Shown here one piece after another: positions 18,599 to 26,689 of a stretch of 64,000 nt of DNA. Below the pieces are notes generated by a model. That model did no database searches and had not been told where the DNA came from. It saw only the letters and a program-made list of their open reading frames with translations. The stretch lies in contig CAVVUC010000002.1 in NCBI GenBank assembly GCA_963751395.1, positions 806,001 through 870,000 on the forward strand, written 5' to 3'. This DNA comes from CAVVUC01 sp963751395 (GTDB lineage Bacteria; Verrucomicrobiota; Verrucomicrobiia; Chthoniobacterales; Chthoniobacteraceae). Each line of letters starts with the position of its first letter. Position 1 is the first letter of the stretch. Both the position numbers and the translations under genes were made by a program.

Positions 18599-18952
18599 AT
18601 GAAATTCATTCTCCAACACCAACATCATCAACCTTCCGCATCCTTCGCCGCGCTCGTCAAAAGGCACATCGAATCGCTGCGCGAAGCTCTTCAAATCGAC
18701 GAGGCGCGCGTGTTCATCGAGCGCAGGCCCGAAGCCAGCCCTCCCTTCCGGGTCACGGCACATCTCGTGACACCCGGGCCGGATGTCCTGGCGGAGGCCG
18801 CCGATCACACACTGCGCGCCGCGCTTCAAAAGATGGTCGCGCAGCTTGAGGCGCGCATCGACCACCGTTACCGGAAGCGCGCCCAGCGCGCGCGGAACCA
18901 TTTCAAGACAGCCTCGCCGGCGAACCTGGCGAGCGCAGGCTCACGACATTGA
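18599..18952 (+). CDS. Ribosome hibernation factor-like protein (HPF/RaiA fold)
   Basis: One hundred and seventeen residues. The pattern of an N-terminal strand with MKFILQHQHH, a helix (VKRHIESLREAL), IDEARVFIERR, the strand PFRVTAHLVTPGPDVLAEA and a basic final helix (LEARIDHRYRKRAQRARN) matches the short HPF/RaiA domain that binds the decoding centre of idle ribosomes. No long C-terminal dimerisation domain is present. It is the first gene of the plus-strand stress and ion island, divergent from the NhaR-like regulator; its TGA overlaps a possible TTG start of the next gene. Confidence 0.7.
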   Translation: MKFILQHQHHQPSASFAALVKRHIESLREALQIDEARVFIERRPEASPPFRVTAHLVTPGPDVLAEAADHTLRAALQKMVAQLEARIDHRYRKRAQRARNHFKTASPANLASAGSRH

Positions 18953-18978
18953 ACAACCAACAAAGCAACAACACTCAC

Positions 18979-19443
18979 ATGACCAACAGAACTATGAAAA
19001 ACCAAAATCCAAGCCTCTCGGCTTACATGAACTATGTTTCGGACGAGGGCCTCGATCTCGAACGATTCGTCGAACAAGGCTGCCGGCTTCTCAAGACCGA
19101 GGATCACGCGGGCCTGGCCTGCGAAATGGCCGGGGTGCGCGAGAAGATTGCAACCCTGCGCGTCGAGCATCCGCTCCTGGGACGGCAGCTTTCATTCCTC
19201 GCGGACCTGATCGAGTCCGATCCTTCGAGCCTTCCGGAGAAGGCGCGCAACGAAGCGGCCTTTGCGCTTCTTTATGCCGCCAAAGATATGGACCTGATGC
19301 CGGACGACATTCCGGGCGTGGGTTACCTCGACGACGCAGAGATCACCGAAATCGTCTTGTCCCGAAACTCCGGAATCTTCGAGCGCTACTGCATCGATCA
19401 CGGCATCGAGTGGGAAGCGGTCAGCCCTGAAATCAGTCACTAA
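18979..19443 (+). CDS. DUF1232/YkvA-like small protein
   Basis: About 154 residues from ATG 18979; an in-frame TTG at 18949 overlapping the previous stop, and ATG 18994, are alternative starts. The C-terminal half contains AALLYAAKDMDLMPDDIPGVGYLDDAEI in pattern (NEAAFALLYAAKDMDLMPD, then IPGVGYLDD), which resembles the DUF1232 signature normally written LLYLLSPIDLIPDFIPVLGYLDD, but less hydrophobic. Function of the family is unknown; some members are linked to envelope stress. It sits between the hibernation-like gene and a site-2 protease. Confidence 0.6.
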   Translation: MTNRTMKNQNPSLSAYMNYVSDEGLDLERFVEQGCRLLKTEDHAGLACEMAGVREKIATLRVEHPLLGRQLSFLADLIESDPSSLPEKARNEAAFALLYAAKDMDLMPDDIPGVGYLDDAEITEIVLSRNSGIFERYCIDHGIEWEAVSPEISH

Positions 19444-19464
19444 AAACGCAACATCCTTAACGCA

Positions 19465-20598
19465 ATGAAATCTATGAAATGGTCATTCAAACTTGGGCGG
19501 ATGCTGGGAATCGACGTCTATATCCACGTGACATTCCTTCTCCTGCTCGCATTTGTCGCGGTCACCCACTGGCTCGCGCAAGGGTCGGTCGCCGCCGTTG
19601 TCGCCGGTGCGGGCTTCTTCCTCGCGCTGTTCGCGTGCGTGCTGCTTCATGAATACGGGCACGCGCTCATGGCGCGTCGTTTTGGCATAGCCACGCATGA
19701 CATCACCTTGCTGCCTATCGGCGGCGTGGCGCGTCTCGAACGCATGCCGGACAAGCCCATTCAGGAACTTTGGGTTGCGCTTGCCGGTCCTGCGGTGAAC
19801 GTCGGCATTGCGGCGATCCTGGCGGTCTGGCTCACCATCAGCGGCTCCTGGGAACCGTTCAGCACTCTAAGCACAACCGGCGGCAGCTTTGCCGAGCGCT
19901 TGATTGCGGTGAATGTCTTCCTTGTATTGTTCAACCTGATCCCGGCTTTTCCGATGGACGGAGGAAGGGTGCTGCGCGCCATGCTCGCCATGCGTCTGGA
20001 GTACGCCCGGGCCACGCGCATTGCCGCAACCATCGGCCAAAGTCTCGCGGTCGTGTTTGGTTTCGTCGGTTTATTCACGAATCCGTTCCTGCTCCTGATC
20101 GCCGTTTTCGTCTGGATCGGCGCGGCCCATGAAGCGGCGGCGGCGGAGATGAAAACCTCCATCGGCAGCCTCCCGGTGCGGGAAGCCATGCTCACTGATT
20201 TCCGCACGCTCTCGCCGGGCGACACGCTTGGCGATGCGACGCGGCTGCTTATCGAGGGGTCGCAGCAGGACTTTCCGGTGCTTGCCGACGGCGTTGTCGT
20301 GGGAGTGCTCACTCACTCGCGCCTTTTTGAAGCGCTCCGCGAACACGGCGAGCGGGCGCTCGTCTCCGAAGCGATGGAGCAGGATATTCGCACGCTGCGC
20401 CCGGATGAACCTCTCGAGAGCGCGCTCTTCCGGGAGGAGTCCGGCCCCACCGCCCTGCCTGTGGTGCGCGACGGAAGGCTCGTTGGCCTGCTCACCGCTG
20501 AGAACATCGGCGAACTGTTGATGATTCGGGGGGCGCTCGCCCAGCAGGTTGCCTCAACGCCACCACCACGTCGCTACGTTCTCGTTCACGAACGCTGA
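19465..20598 (+). CDS. Site-2 protease family (M50) membrane metalloprotease with CBS pair
   Basis: Three hundred and seventy-seven residues. The zinc motif HEYGH is at residues 62-66 inside a membrane helix, and the third ligand Asp is at about 165 in NLIPAFPMDGGRV. Five to six hydrophobic segments occupy residues 1-215. The C-terminal part has two CBS motifs (VREAMLTDFRTLSPGDTLGDA and VSEAMEQDIRTLRPDEPLESA), which usually bind adenine nucleotides. Such proteases cleave membrane proteins and often release regulators. It lies 21 nt after the DUF1232-like gene; the substrate is unknown. Confidence 0.9.
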   Translation: MKSMKWSFKLGRMLGIDVYIHVTFLLLLAFVAVTHWLAQGSVAAVVAGAGFFLALFACVLLHEYGHALMARRFGIATHDITLLPIGGVARLERMPDKPIQELWVALAGPAVNVGIAAILAVWLTISGSWEPFSTLSTTGGSFAERLIAVNVFLVLFNLIPAFPMDGGRVLRAMLAMRLEYARATRIAATIGQSLAVVFGFVGLFTNPFLLLIAVFVWIGAAHEAAAAEMKTSIGSLPVREAMLTDFRTLSPGDTLGDATRLLIEGSQQDFPVLADGVVVGVLTHSRLFEALREHGERALVSEAMEQDIRTLRPDEPLESALFREESGPTALPVVRDGRLVGLLTAENIGELLMIRGALAQQVASTPPPRRYVLVHER

Positions 20599-20708
20599 TG
20601 CCAGCCGAGATGGCGATTCTGGCCGTAAAGTTTCTGTGGGCGCGAGCGATACAAGACTTTTTGATCGAAAAAGCCTGCACCTTGTCCCAACTTTACCAAT
20701 AACCAATC

Positions 20709-21632
20709 ATGAACAAACTCAATACGATTCTTGTGGGCACTGACTTTTCGGACTGCTCGCGCAGCGCGCTCGAACAAGCCGTGCGCCTGGCCAGGTGGAA
20801 CAACGCCCGTCTCCACGCCCTGCATAGCGTGGAGTACCTCACCCTCAGCGACGCCGCGTGGGCCAGCCACATCCCGCACGAAAAACTGGAGCGCGACGCG
20901 GTGGCGGGGGCGAAAAAGAGCCTGCAACGTTGGCTCGACGAGGCCGGTGCTTCTTCGGAGGCGCAGGCCCTGGTGGACGTGGGTGCGCCCATCGACTGCG
21001 TCCTTCGGCGGGTGCGTGAGACCAACACGGATCTGCTCGTGCTGGGCGTGACCGGCTCTTCCGTGATTCCCATGGGTGCGGGAACCCTGGCCACCAAGTG
21101 CCTTCGGAAGGCGCCCACCAAAGTGATGCTGGTCCACGAGGGGCACGCCGGACCTTTTCGGAAGGTGGTCGCCTGCGTGGATTTTTCCGAGCAATCCCGC
21201 GAGGCGGTGGCGCAGGCCCTGCGCGTGGCAGCGCAGGAAGACAGCCAGGTGGATTTCCTCCATGTCTTCACCGGCTCGTGGGGACGCTACGCGCTCGTGC
21301 CGGATGCCTGGGAAGTGAACGAGGAAACGGCGGCGCAATGCCGTCATGCGCTGGAGCAGCGACTGCGCGAGTTCGTCGGCGACACCGCCGGGCGATCAGC
21401 CCGGTTTGCGGTGGTCGAGGCGGCAAACCACGGTCACGGCATTGCGGAATACGCCCGTCGGGTGGGTGCCGACCTGGTCGTCCTGGGCACGAAGGGTCGC
21501 AGTAATCTGGGCTACGTGCTCCTCGGCTCGACGGTCGAGCGGTTGCTCCGTGAAATCCCCTGTTCCGCCTTGGTGGTGCGCCCGCCGGCGGCTGCCGGGG
21601 ACAAAGCGGTTGCAGGAAGCGCTGGTCAATAA
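20709..21632 (+). CDS. Tandem universal stress protein (UspA family)
   Basis: Three hundred and seven residues made of two Usp domains (about 1-145 and 146-295). Each begins with the nucleotide-binding strand (ILVGTDFSDCSRSALEQA; VVACVDFSEQSREAVAQA). The second domain ends with the ATP-binding motif GTKGRSNLGYVLLGSTVERLL; the first has the looser GVTGSSVIPMGAGTLATKCL. Cytoplasmic stress protein. It follows a 110-nt gap after the protease gene and precedes the exchanger gene by 30 nt, so it may be part of the ion island. Confidence 0.93.
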   Translation: MNKLNTILVGTDFSDCSRSALEQAVRLARWNNARLHALHSVEYLTLSDAAWASHIPHEKLERDAVAGAKKSLQRWLDEAGASSEAQALVDVGAPIDCVLRRVRETNTDLLVLGVTGSSVIPMGAGTLATKCLRKAPTKVMLVHEGHAGPFRKVVACVDFSEQSREAVAQALRVAAQEDSQVDFLHVFTGSWGRYALVPDAWEVNEETAAQCRHALEQRLREFVGDTAGRSARFAVVEAANHGHGIAEYARRVGADLVVLGTKGRSNLGYVLLGSTVERLLREIPCSALVVRPPAAAGDKAVAGSAGQ

Positions 21633-21662
21633 CAGCCGGTTTTGTCAGCCCGTTCGAGGTTT

Positions 21663-22613
21663 ATGATCATCGCCTTAATGCTATTGTCCGGCCTCGTGGC
21701 CCTCTACTTCGGCGCCGAGTGGCTCGTGCGCGGCGGCGCCTCGCTGGCCGTGCGGCTCGGGGTTACGCCGTTGCTGGTCGGGCTGACCGTGGTGGCCTAC
21801 GGCACCAGCACGCCCGAGTTGATCGTCAGTTCGATGGCGGCGGCCAAAGGACAGGGCGCCATCGCCATCGGAAATGCCGTCGGCTCGAACATCTTCAACA
21901 TCGGTCTCATCCTCGGCCTCACCGCGCTGATCTGCCCGATGCGGGTGCAACTGCAGCTTCTCAAGTTCGACACGCCTGTGATGGTCGGGGTCGCGCTGTT
22001 GTTCCTGCTCTTTTTCCGCGATGGCCAGATCCAGTTCTGGGAAGCGCTCGTCTTCCTCGCCGTCATCGTCGGATACACGGTGTTGAACATCCGGCTCGCC
22101 CGCCGCCAGGCCAGCGCGGCAGTTCAGCAGGAGTTTGTTGAGAGCGTGCCCCCACCGACAGGCGCAGCTTGGAAAGACGCGGGATTGATTCTGGCTGGAC
22201 TGGCGGTCCTGGTGCTGGGGTCGCGCCTCTTTGTTACCGGCGCCGTGGATCTCGCCCGGCTGCTGAAGCTGAGCGAAGCCTTCATCGGACTGACCATCGT
22301 CGCCGCCGGCACCAGCCTGCCGGAACTGGCGTCCTCGCTCATGGCGGCCTGGCGCAAGCAACCCGACATCGCCATCGGGAATGTCGTCGGCTCGAACATC
22401 TACAACATCCTCGCCATCCTCGGCGTCAGCGGCGTCATCGCCCCGCCCATCAACGGCCAGGGCGTGAGCCAGACGGACACGCTCGTCATGATCGGCATTT
22501 CCCTCGTGCTGCTGGTGATCGCGTGGACGGGCTTCAAGCTGCGCCGCTGGGAGGGCGCGCTGCTTCTGGCCATCTACGGTGGCTACCTGTGGCATCTCTG
22601 GCCCAAAACCTGA
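21663..22613 (+). CDS. Calcium/sodium antiporter (CaCA family, YrbG-like)
   Basis: About 316 residues with ten hydrophobic segments. The two family alpha-repeats are clear: GTSTPELIVSSMAA...GNAVGSNIFNIGL in the first half and GTSLPELASSLMAA...GNVVGSNIYNILAI in the second, holding the ion-binding acidic and polar residues. It exchanges Ca2+ for Na+ across the inner membrane. ATG 21663 is preceded by GAGG six bases upstream and is preferred to an in-frame TTG at 21642. The mrpE gene begins 8 nt after its stop. Confidence 0.92.
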   Translation: MIIALMLLSGLVALYFGAEWLVRGGASLAVRLGVTPLLVGLTVVAYGTSTPELIVSSMAAAKGQGAIAIGNAVGSNIFNIGLILGLTALICPMRVQLQLLKFDTPVMVGVALLFLLFFRDGQIQFWEALVFLAVIVGYTVLNIRLARRQASAAVQQEFVESVPPPTGAAWKDAGLILAGLAVLVLGSRLFVTGAVDLARLLKLSEAFIGLTIVAAGTSLPELASSLMAAWRKQPDIAIGNVVGSNIYNILAILGVSGVIAPPINGQGVSQTDTLVMIGISLVLLVIAWTGFKLRRWEGALLLAIYGGYLWHLWPKT

Positions 22614-22620
22614 ACCGCGC

Positions 22621-23160
22621 ATGACCACAATCACCGGGCCAGCTCGAACGCCACCTCCTCCCGCGGTCGCATGGCGTTTCCTCGCGCGTCTCGCCCTGAT
22701 GGCGCTCCTCTGGCTTGGGTTGAACGGCGCGGACTGGAGTTCATGGATCGTCGGCGGGCCGGTGGTGGTCGCGGCGGCCTGGATCAGCGTGAAGTTGCTG
22801 CCTGAGATTTCCTGGCATTGGTCGGTGGGCGGCGCGATCGCCTTCGCCGGATGGTTTTTACGCGAGTCATTGCGCGGCGGCTGGGATGTGGCCTGGCGGG
22901 CTCTCTCGCCGAAACTGCCGGTTTCGCCAGGAATCGTTTGCGTCCCGTTTCACCTGCCACCGGGTGCGGCCCGTTTGTTCTTCTGCGCCGCCATCAGCCT
23001 GCTGCCTGGCACCGCCGTGGTCGCCATCGCGGAAGACAACCTCTGCGTCCATGCGCTGGATTGCTCGCCGCGCGTCGAGGAGGAACTCCGCGAACTGGAG
23101 GACCGCGTGGCCGCGTTGTTCGGGCTGGTGCTCCCGGAGAAAAAGGAGGTGGCGTCGTGA
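22621..23160 (+). CDS. mrpE: Mrp-type Na+/H+ antiporter subunit E
   Basis: About 179 residues. N-terminal hydrophobic helices (LARLALMALLWLGLNG, IVGGPVVVAAAWISVKLL) and the family core WFLRESLRGGWDVAWRAL followed by LLPGTAVVAIAEDNLCVHALD are typical of MnhE/MrpE. It is the first gene of an operon encoding a multisubunit cation/proton antiporter. The GTG of mrpF overlaps its stop codon (GTGA). Operon expression is likely continuous with the exchanger gene upstream. Confidence 0.93.
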   Translation: MTTITGPARTPPPPAVAWRFLARLALMALLWLGLNGADWSSWIVGGPVVVAAAWISVKLLPEISWHWSVGGAIAFAGWFLRESLRGGWDVAWRALSPKLPVSPGIVCVPFHLPPGAARLFFCAAISLLPGTAVVAIAEDNLCVHALDCSPRVEEELRELEDRVAALFGLVLPEKKEVAS

Positions 23161-23438
23161 CTGTGCTCTACATTAGTGCCGCGGTCGCGCTGCTGCTGAC
23201 CATCGTCCTGAGCCTCGGATACGTCTTCCGGCAGTCGGGGCGGGCGGACAGCCTGCTCGCGGCGCTGCTCTTTGGCAGCACCGGCGTGGCACTCGTGCTG
23301 GTGCTCGGCAAGGGCCTCGGAATGGCCCGTGCGCTGGACATCGCCCTCGTGTTCGCACTGCTCGCCGCCGTGCTGGGCGTGGCGTTCGTGTTGCGCGGCT
23401 GGCCGGACGATGACTCGAAGGAGGGCCCGAAGCCATGA
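23157..23438 (+). CDS. mrpF: Mrp-type Na+/H+ antiporter subunit F
   Basis: Ninety-three residues from GTG 23157, with three hydrophobic helices, the normal size and topology of MrpF. The family-like stretch RADSLLAALLFGSTGVALVLVLG and the C-terminal LVFALLAAVLGVAFVLRG are seen. It overlaps mrpE and mrpG by 4 nt on either side, which decides the start within a longer open frame. Confidence 0.88.
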   Translation: MTVLYISAAVALLLTIVLSLGYVFRQSGRADSLLAALLFGSTGVALVLVLGKGLGMARALDIALVFALLAAVLGVAFVLRGWPDDDSKEGPKP

Positions 23439-23743
23439 TTGTGCTGGATGTTCTCACCGGCTTGCTGCTCGCCGCCGCGCTGTTTTTCTTCGTGGCCGGC
23501 ACGGTGGGCTTGCTGCGCTTCCCGGACCTGTATTCGCGTCTCCATGCGCTGACGAAGGCGGACAACGTCGGACTCGGCCTCACCGTGCTGGCGCTGATGT
23601 TGCAGGCGGAAAGCGCGTCGGAGATTTTCAAGCTCGGGCTGATCTGGGTGCTGGTGCTGGCCGCCAGCGCCACCGTCTGTTTCCTCATCGGCAACGAAGC
23701 TTACCGGCGCGGACAGAAGCCGTGGACGAGGAGTTTGCCATGA
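23435..23743 (+). CDS. mrpG: Mrp-type Na+/H+ antiporter subunit G
   Basis: One hundred and two residues with three membrane helices and the MrpG signature GTVGLLRFPDLYSRLHALTKAD. A structural subunit of the antiporter. ATG 23435 overlaps the mrpF stop and its TGA overlaps the next ATG, both as ATGA. Confidence 0.93.
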   Translation: MIVLDVLTGLLLAAALFFFVAGTVGLLRFPDLYSRLHALTKADNVGLGLTVLALMLQAESASEIFKLGLIWVLVLAASATVCFLIGNEAYRRGQKPWTRSLP

Positions 23744-24018
23744 TGCTCCAGATCTTCGACTGGGTTCTTCTGCTCGTCATCCTCCTGCTCGCGTGGCGCT
23801 CGTTAAATGACCGCGACCTTTTTCGCGCCGTGATCAAGTTCATCGCCCTGGGCCTGCTCATTGCCGTGGCCTGGGTGCGGCTTCGCGCGCCGGACGTGGC
23901 GCTGGCCGAAGCGGCGGTCGGCTCCGGCCTGACCGGTGCGCTCATCCTGTCCGCGCTGGTGCGGATGCGCCGGCGGGAGCAGGCCGCGAACGGGAAGCGA
24001 CCGGAGGAATCCAAATGA
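23740..24018 (+). CDS. DUF4040 subunit (equivalent of the MrpA C-terminal region)
   Basis: Ninety-two residues, two to three helices, with the core APDVALAEAAVGSGLTGALILSAL, the conserved stretch found near the C-terminal end of MrpA and in related hydrogenase subunits. Here it is encoded as a separate small protein between mrpG and mrpB, so MrpA appears split: this piece plus a NuoL-like protein elsewhere in the operon. Overlaps both neighbours by ATGA. Confidence 0.85.
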   Translation: MMLQIFDWVLLLVILLLAWRSLNDRDLFRAVIKFIALGLLIAVAWVRLRAPDVALAEAAVGSGLTGALILSALVRMRRREQAANGKRPEESK

Positions 24019-24671
24019 CGCGCCGCATTTCCATCGGGATCCTTTCGCTCGCGCTGCTGGCAGCGCTGAGTTGGGCGGTGATTTCGCTGCCCGCGAAACC
24101 CACGGGGCTGACCGAGGCGTCGCTCGCGAAGCTGCCCGAAAGCGGGGTGACGAATCCCGTCACCGCCGTGCTGCTCAACTATCGCGGCTACGACACCCTG
24201 CTCGAAGTCGGCGTGCTGCTGCTGGCCATCGTGGGCGTGTGGTCGCTGCGGCGCGGCGAATGGCCGGCCGCCGATTTGCGCGACCGTCCGCTGCTGCTGT
24301 CGCTGCTCCGCATCGTGCTGCCGGTGCTGGTGCTGGCGGCGGGCTACTTGCTTTGGATCGGCGCGTTCGCGCCGGGCGGGGCGTTTCAGGGTGGGGCGTT
24401 GCTGGGCGGCGCGCTGGTGCTGATGATGCTCGGCGGACTGGCGCGGCGCGTGGTGAATCGCGAAGGACTTTTGCGCGCGGGCCTCGTGTTGGGGGTGCTG
24501 GTCTTCGCCACGGTGTGTGCCATCACGCTGCGGCTGAGCGGCGGACTCCTCCAATACCCGCCCGGCAGCGGCGGCACCTGGATCATGGTCATCGAATCCG
24601 CCGCGCTGATTTCCATCGGACTGACGCTGGGTCTGCTCTATCTCGGAGGCAGACCGGAGGAGGAGAAATGA
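24015..24671 (+). CDS. mrpB: Mrp-type Na+/H+ antiporter subunit B
   Basis: Two hundred and eighteen residues. An N-terminal helix and periplasmic segment (SLPAKPTGLTEASLAKLP, NPVTAVLLNYRGYDTLLE) lead into the MnhB core (GYLLWIGAFAPGGAFQGG, VLGVLVFATVCAITL). The first part corresponds to the end of MrpA joined to MrpB. Its TGA lies in an ATGA that would normally start mrpC, but mrpC actually starts 157 nt later, beyond a hairpin repeat. Confidence 0.9.
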   Translation: MTRRISIGILSLALLAALSWAVISLPAKPTGLTEASLAKLPESGVTNPVTAVLLNYRGYDTLLEVGVLLLAIVGVWSLRRGEWPAADLRDRPLLLSLLRIVLPVLVLAAGYLLWIGAFAPGGAFQGGALLGGALVLMMLGGLARRVVNREGLLRAGLVLGVLVFATVCAITLRLSGGLLQYPPGSGGTWIMVIESAALISIGLTLGLLYLGGRPEEEK

Positions 24672-24816
24672 AATCCGAAGCACGAAATCCGAAATCCGAA
24701 ACAAATCCGAAGTGCGAAGCTCGAAAGGAGCGGTTCGGTCAGCAACGCAGTGTTTCGGCATTCGGGTTTTGGATTTCGAGCTTCCTTCGGATTTCGGATT
24801 TCGGATTTCGGATTTC
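24670..24816. repeat. Heptamer-armed hairpin element between mrpB and mrpC
   Basis: The left arm (about 24670-24726) is built from GAAATCC units and degenerate versions. The right arm (about 24752-24816) is built from the complementary GGATTTC unit (four clean copies at its end). The two arms can pair into a long imperfect hairpin around a non-repetitive 25-nt middle. It separates two genes that would otherwise be expected to overlap by 4 nt like the rest of the operon. Confidence 0.9.
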
Positions 24817-24827
24817 TTTCCCGCCCC

Positions 24828-25202
24828 ATGCCTGACGCCAACCATCGCATCTATCTGCTCGCCGGCGCGGCGCTGTTCGCCATCGGCTTCTACTCGCTGC
24901 TGGTCCAGGCGCATCTGCTGCGGCGCATCATGGCGCTCAACGTCATGGGCAGCGGTGTGTTTCTGGTTTACATCGCGCTGGGCGCGCAAACCGTCGGCGC
25001 GATTCCAGACCCCGTTCCACAGGCGATGGTGCTGACCGGCATCGTGGTCTCTGTGTGCGCGACGGGCCTCGCGCTGGCGCTGGCGGACCGCGTGCAGGCC
25101 GCGACCGGCAAGGTGGAACTTGGGGACGACGAGGATGCCGCTGACCCTGCGGACACAAACCCAGCTCCGAGCGAGCATCGCAAGGAAACACCCTTCGCAT
25201 GA
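24828..25202 (+). CDS. mrpC: Mrp-type Na+/H+ antiporter subunit C (NuoK-like)
   Basis: About 124 residues with three helices and the NuoK-like core LLRRIMALNVMGSGVFLVYIA, then VPQAMVLTGIVVSVCATGLALAL. The C-terminal 30 residues are acidic and unstructured. ATG 24828 lies just after the hairpin repeat; no good ribosome site is seen, so the repeat may have displaced the original ATGA-coupled start at 24668. It overlaps mrpD by ATGA at 25199. Confidence 0.92.
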   Translation: MPDANHRIYLLAGAALFAIGFYSLLVQAHLLRRIMALNVMGSGVFLVYIALGAQTVGAIPDPVPQAMVLTGIVVSVCATGLALALADRVQAATGKVELGDDEDAADPADTNPAPSEHRKETPFA

Positions 25203-26689
25203 CCGCCGCCTGGGCCATCGCATTGCTGATCCTCGCTCCGCTTACGGCAGCGGCCCTCACCTTTGCTTTCCCCAAACGCGGACGCTGGCTGGCGCTCGGC
25301 ACGGCAGCCGTGGTCGGCGGTGCCGTCGTTCAACTGACGCGCCACGTAATCGCTGGCGGCACGCAAATCCACCGCGTCGGCGGCTGGGGCCCGCCCCTGG
25401 GCATTGACCTCCGCGCCGACGGCCTGAGCGTCTTGATGCTCCTGATCACGGCGCTGATCGGGTTCGCGGTTTCGCTCTACGCGCAGCGCTATTTCGTTTC
25501 CGAACATGACGACCAAGCCGCTCACCGGGAGCGCTATTTCTGGCCGTTGTTCCTGTTTCTCTGGACCGCGCTGAACGCCCTCTTTCTCTCGGCCGACATC
25601 TTCAACCTCTACGTCACGCTTGAACTGCTCGGCTTCGCCGCCGTGACGCTGGTGGCGCTGGCCGGCAAGCGCGCGGCGCTCACGGCGGCACTGCGTTACC
25701 TGTTCGTCAGTCTGACGGCGTCTTTGTTCTACCTGCTCGGCGTGGGCCTGGTTTACGGCCAGTGCGCCACCGTGGATCTCGCGTCACTCGCGGCCAAAGC
25801 CCAGCCCGGGCCGGTGCTCTGGGTGGCGCTGGCGCTGATGACCGGCGGATTGATCGCGAAGGCCGCGCTGTTCCCCATGCACTTCTGGCTGCCGCCGGCG
25901 CACGCCAACGCGCCCGCGCCGGTCAGCGCGCTGTTGTCGGCACTGGTGGTGAAAGGCTCGTTCTACATCCTGCTCCGGCTGTGGTTCGAGGCGTTCCCGG
26001 CGCTGATGACGCCGGCGGTGGCGCAGCTTTTCGGTCTGCTGGGCGCGGCGGCGATCCTCTGGGGATCGCTCAACGCCCTGTTCCAGCCGCGCCTCAAGCT
26101 GCTCATCGCCTACTCCACCGTCGCGCAACTCGGCTACCTGTTCCTGCTGTTCCCGCTGGCTTCCGGATCGGAGAACGGCTTCACGGCGTGGAGCGGCGGC
26201 TTGATCTTCCTGGGCGCGCACGCCTGCGCGAAAACGGCGATGTTTCTCACCGCGGGCAACATCCTCCACGCCGCCGGCCATGACCGCCTCAAGGACCTCG
26301 ATGGCATTACCCATGTCCTGCCGGTTTCGGTGTTCGCCTTCGGGCTGTCGGGTATGAGCCTGATCGGTCTGCCCCCAAGCAGCGGTTTCGCCGGGAAATG
26401 GCTGTTGCTGAATGCCGCCCTCGCGCAGGGCCAGTGGTGGTGGGTGGCGGTCATGCTCGTTGGCAGCCTGCTCGCCGCAGCCTACATCGTGCGCGTGCTC
26501 GCTCACGCGTTTACACAGGTCGAGGAACCCCTGACGCCGAATCCGATTCCGCCCGTCATGGAATGGACGGCGCTCGCGCTGGCTCTGCTGGCGGTGGCGC
26601 TGGGCTTTGCGTCGCACTGGCTCGCCGGGTTGCTGCGCGTGGGCGCGCCGGTGGCCGGGGCGATTCTGAACGGAGGAGCGACGCCATGA
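25199..26689 (+). CDS. mrpD: Mrp-type Na+/H+ antiporter subunit D (NuoL/M/N-like)
   Basis: Four hundred and ninety-six residues with about 14 hydrophobic helices. The proton-channel motifs of the NuoL/M/N family are present: YVTLELLGFAAVTLVAL, KAALFPMHFWLPPAHANAP, APVSALLSALVVKG and LKLLIAYSTVAQLGYLFLL, the charged Lys and Glu of these helices being the likely proton path. It carries ion translocation in the complex. The stop overlaps the next ATG (ATGA), which is preceded by a GGAGGA ribosome site. Confidence 0.93.
   Translation: MTAAWAIALLILAPLTAAALTFAFPKRGRWLALGTAAVVGGAVVQLTRHVIAGGTQIHRVGGWGPPLGIDLRADGLSVLMLLITALIGFAVSLYAQRYFVSEHDDQAAHRERYFWPLFLFLWTALNALFLSADIFNLYVTLELLGFAAVTLVALAGKRAALTAALRYLFVSLTASLFYLLGVGLVYGQCATVDLASLAAKAQPGPVLWVALALMTGGLIAKAALFPMHFWLPPAHANAPAPVSALLSALVVKGSFYILLRLWFEAFPALMTPAVAQLFGLLGAAAILWGSLNALFQPRLKLLIAYSTVAQLGYLFLLFPLASGSENGFTAWSGGLIFLGAHACAKTAMFLTAGNILHAAGHDRLKDLDGITHVLPVSVFAFGLSGMSLIGLPPSSGFAGKWLLLNAALAQGQWWWVAVMLVGSLLAAAYIVRVLAHAFTQVEEPLTPNPIPPVMEWTALALALLAVALGFASHWLAGLLRVGAPVAGAILNGGATP

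Noticed and set aside
21642..21662. Upstream TTG start for the Ca/Na exchanger
   Set aside because: ATG 21663 has a good ribosome site (GAGG) and matches the hydrophobic start expected of the family.
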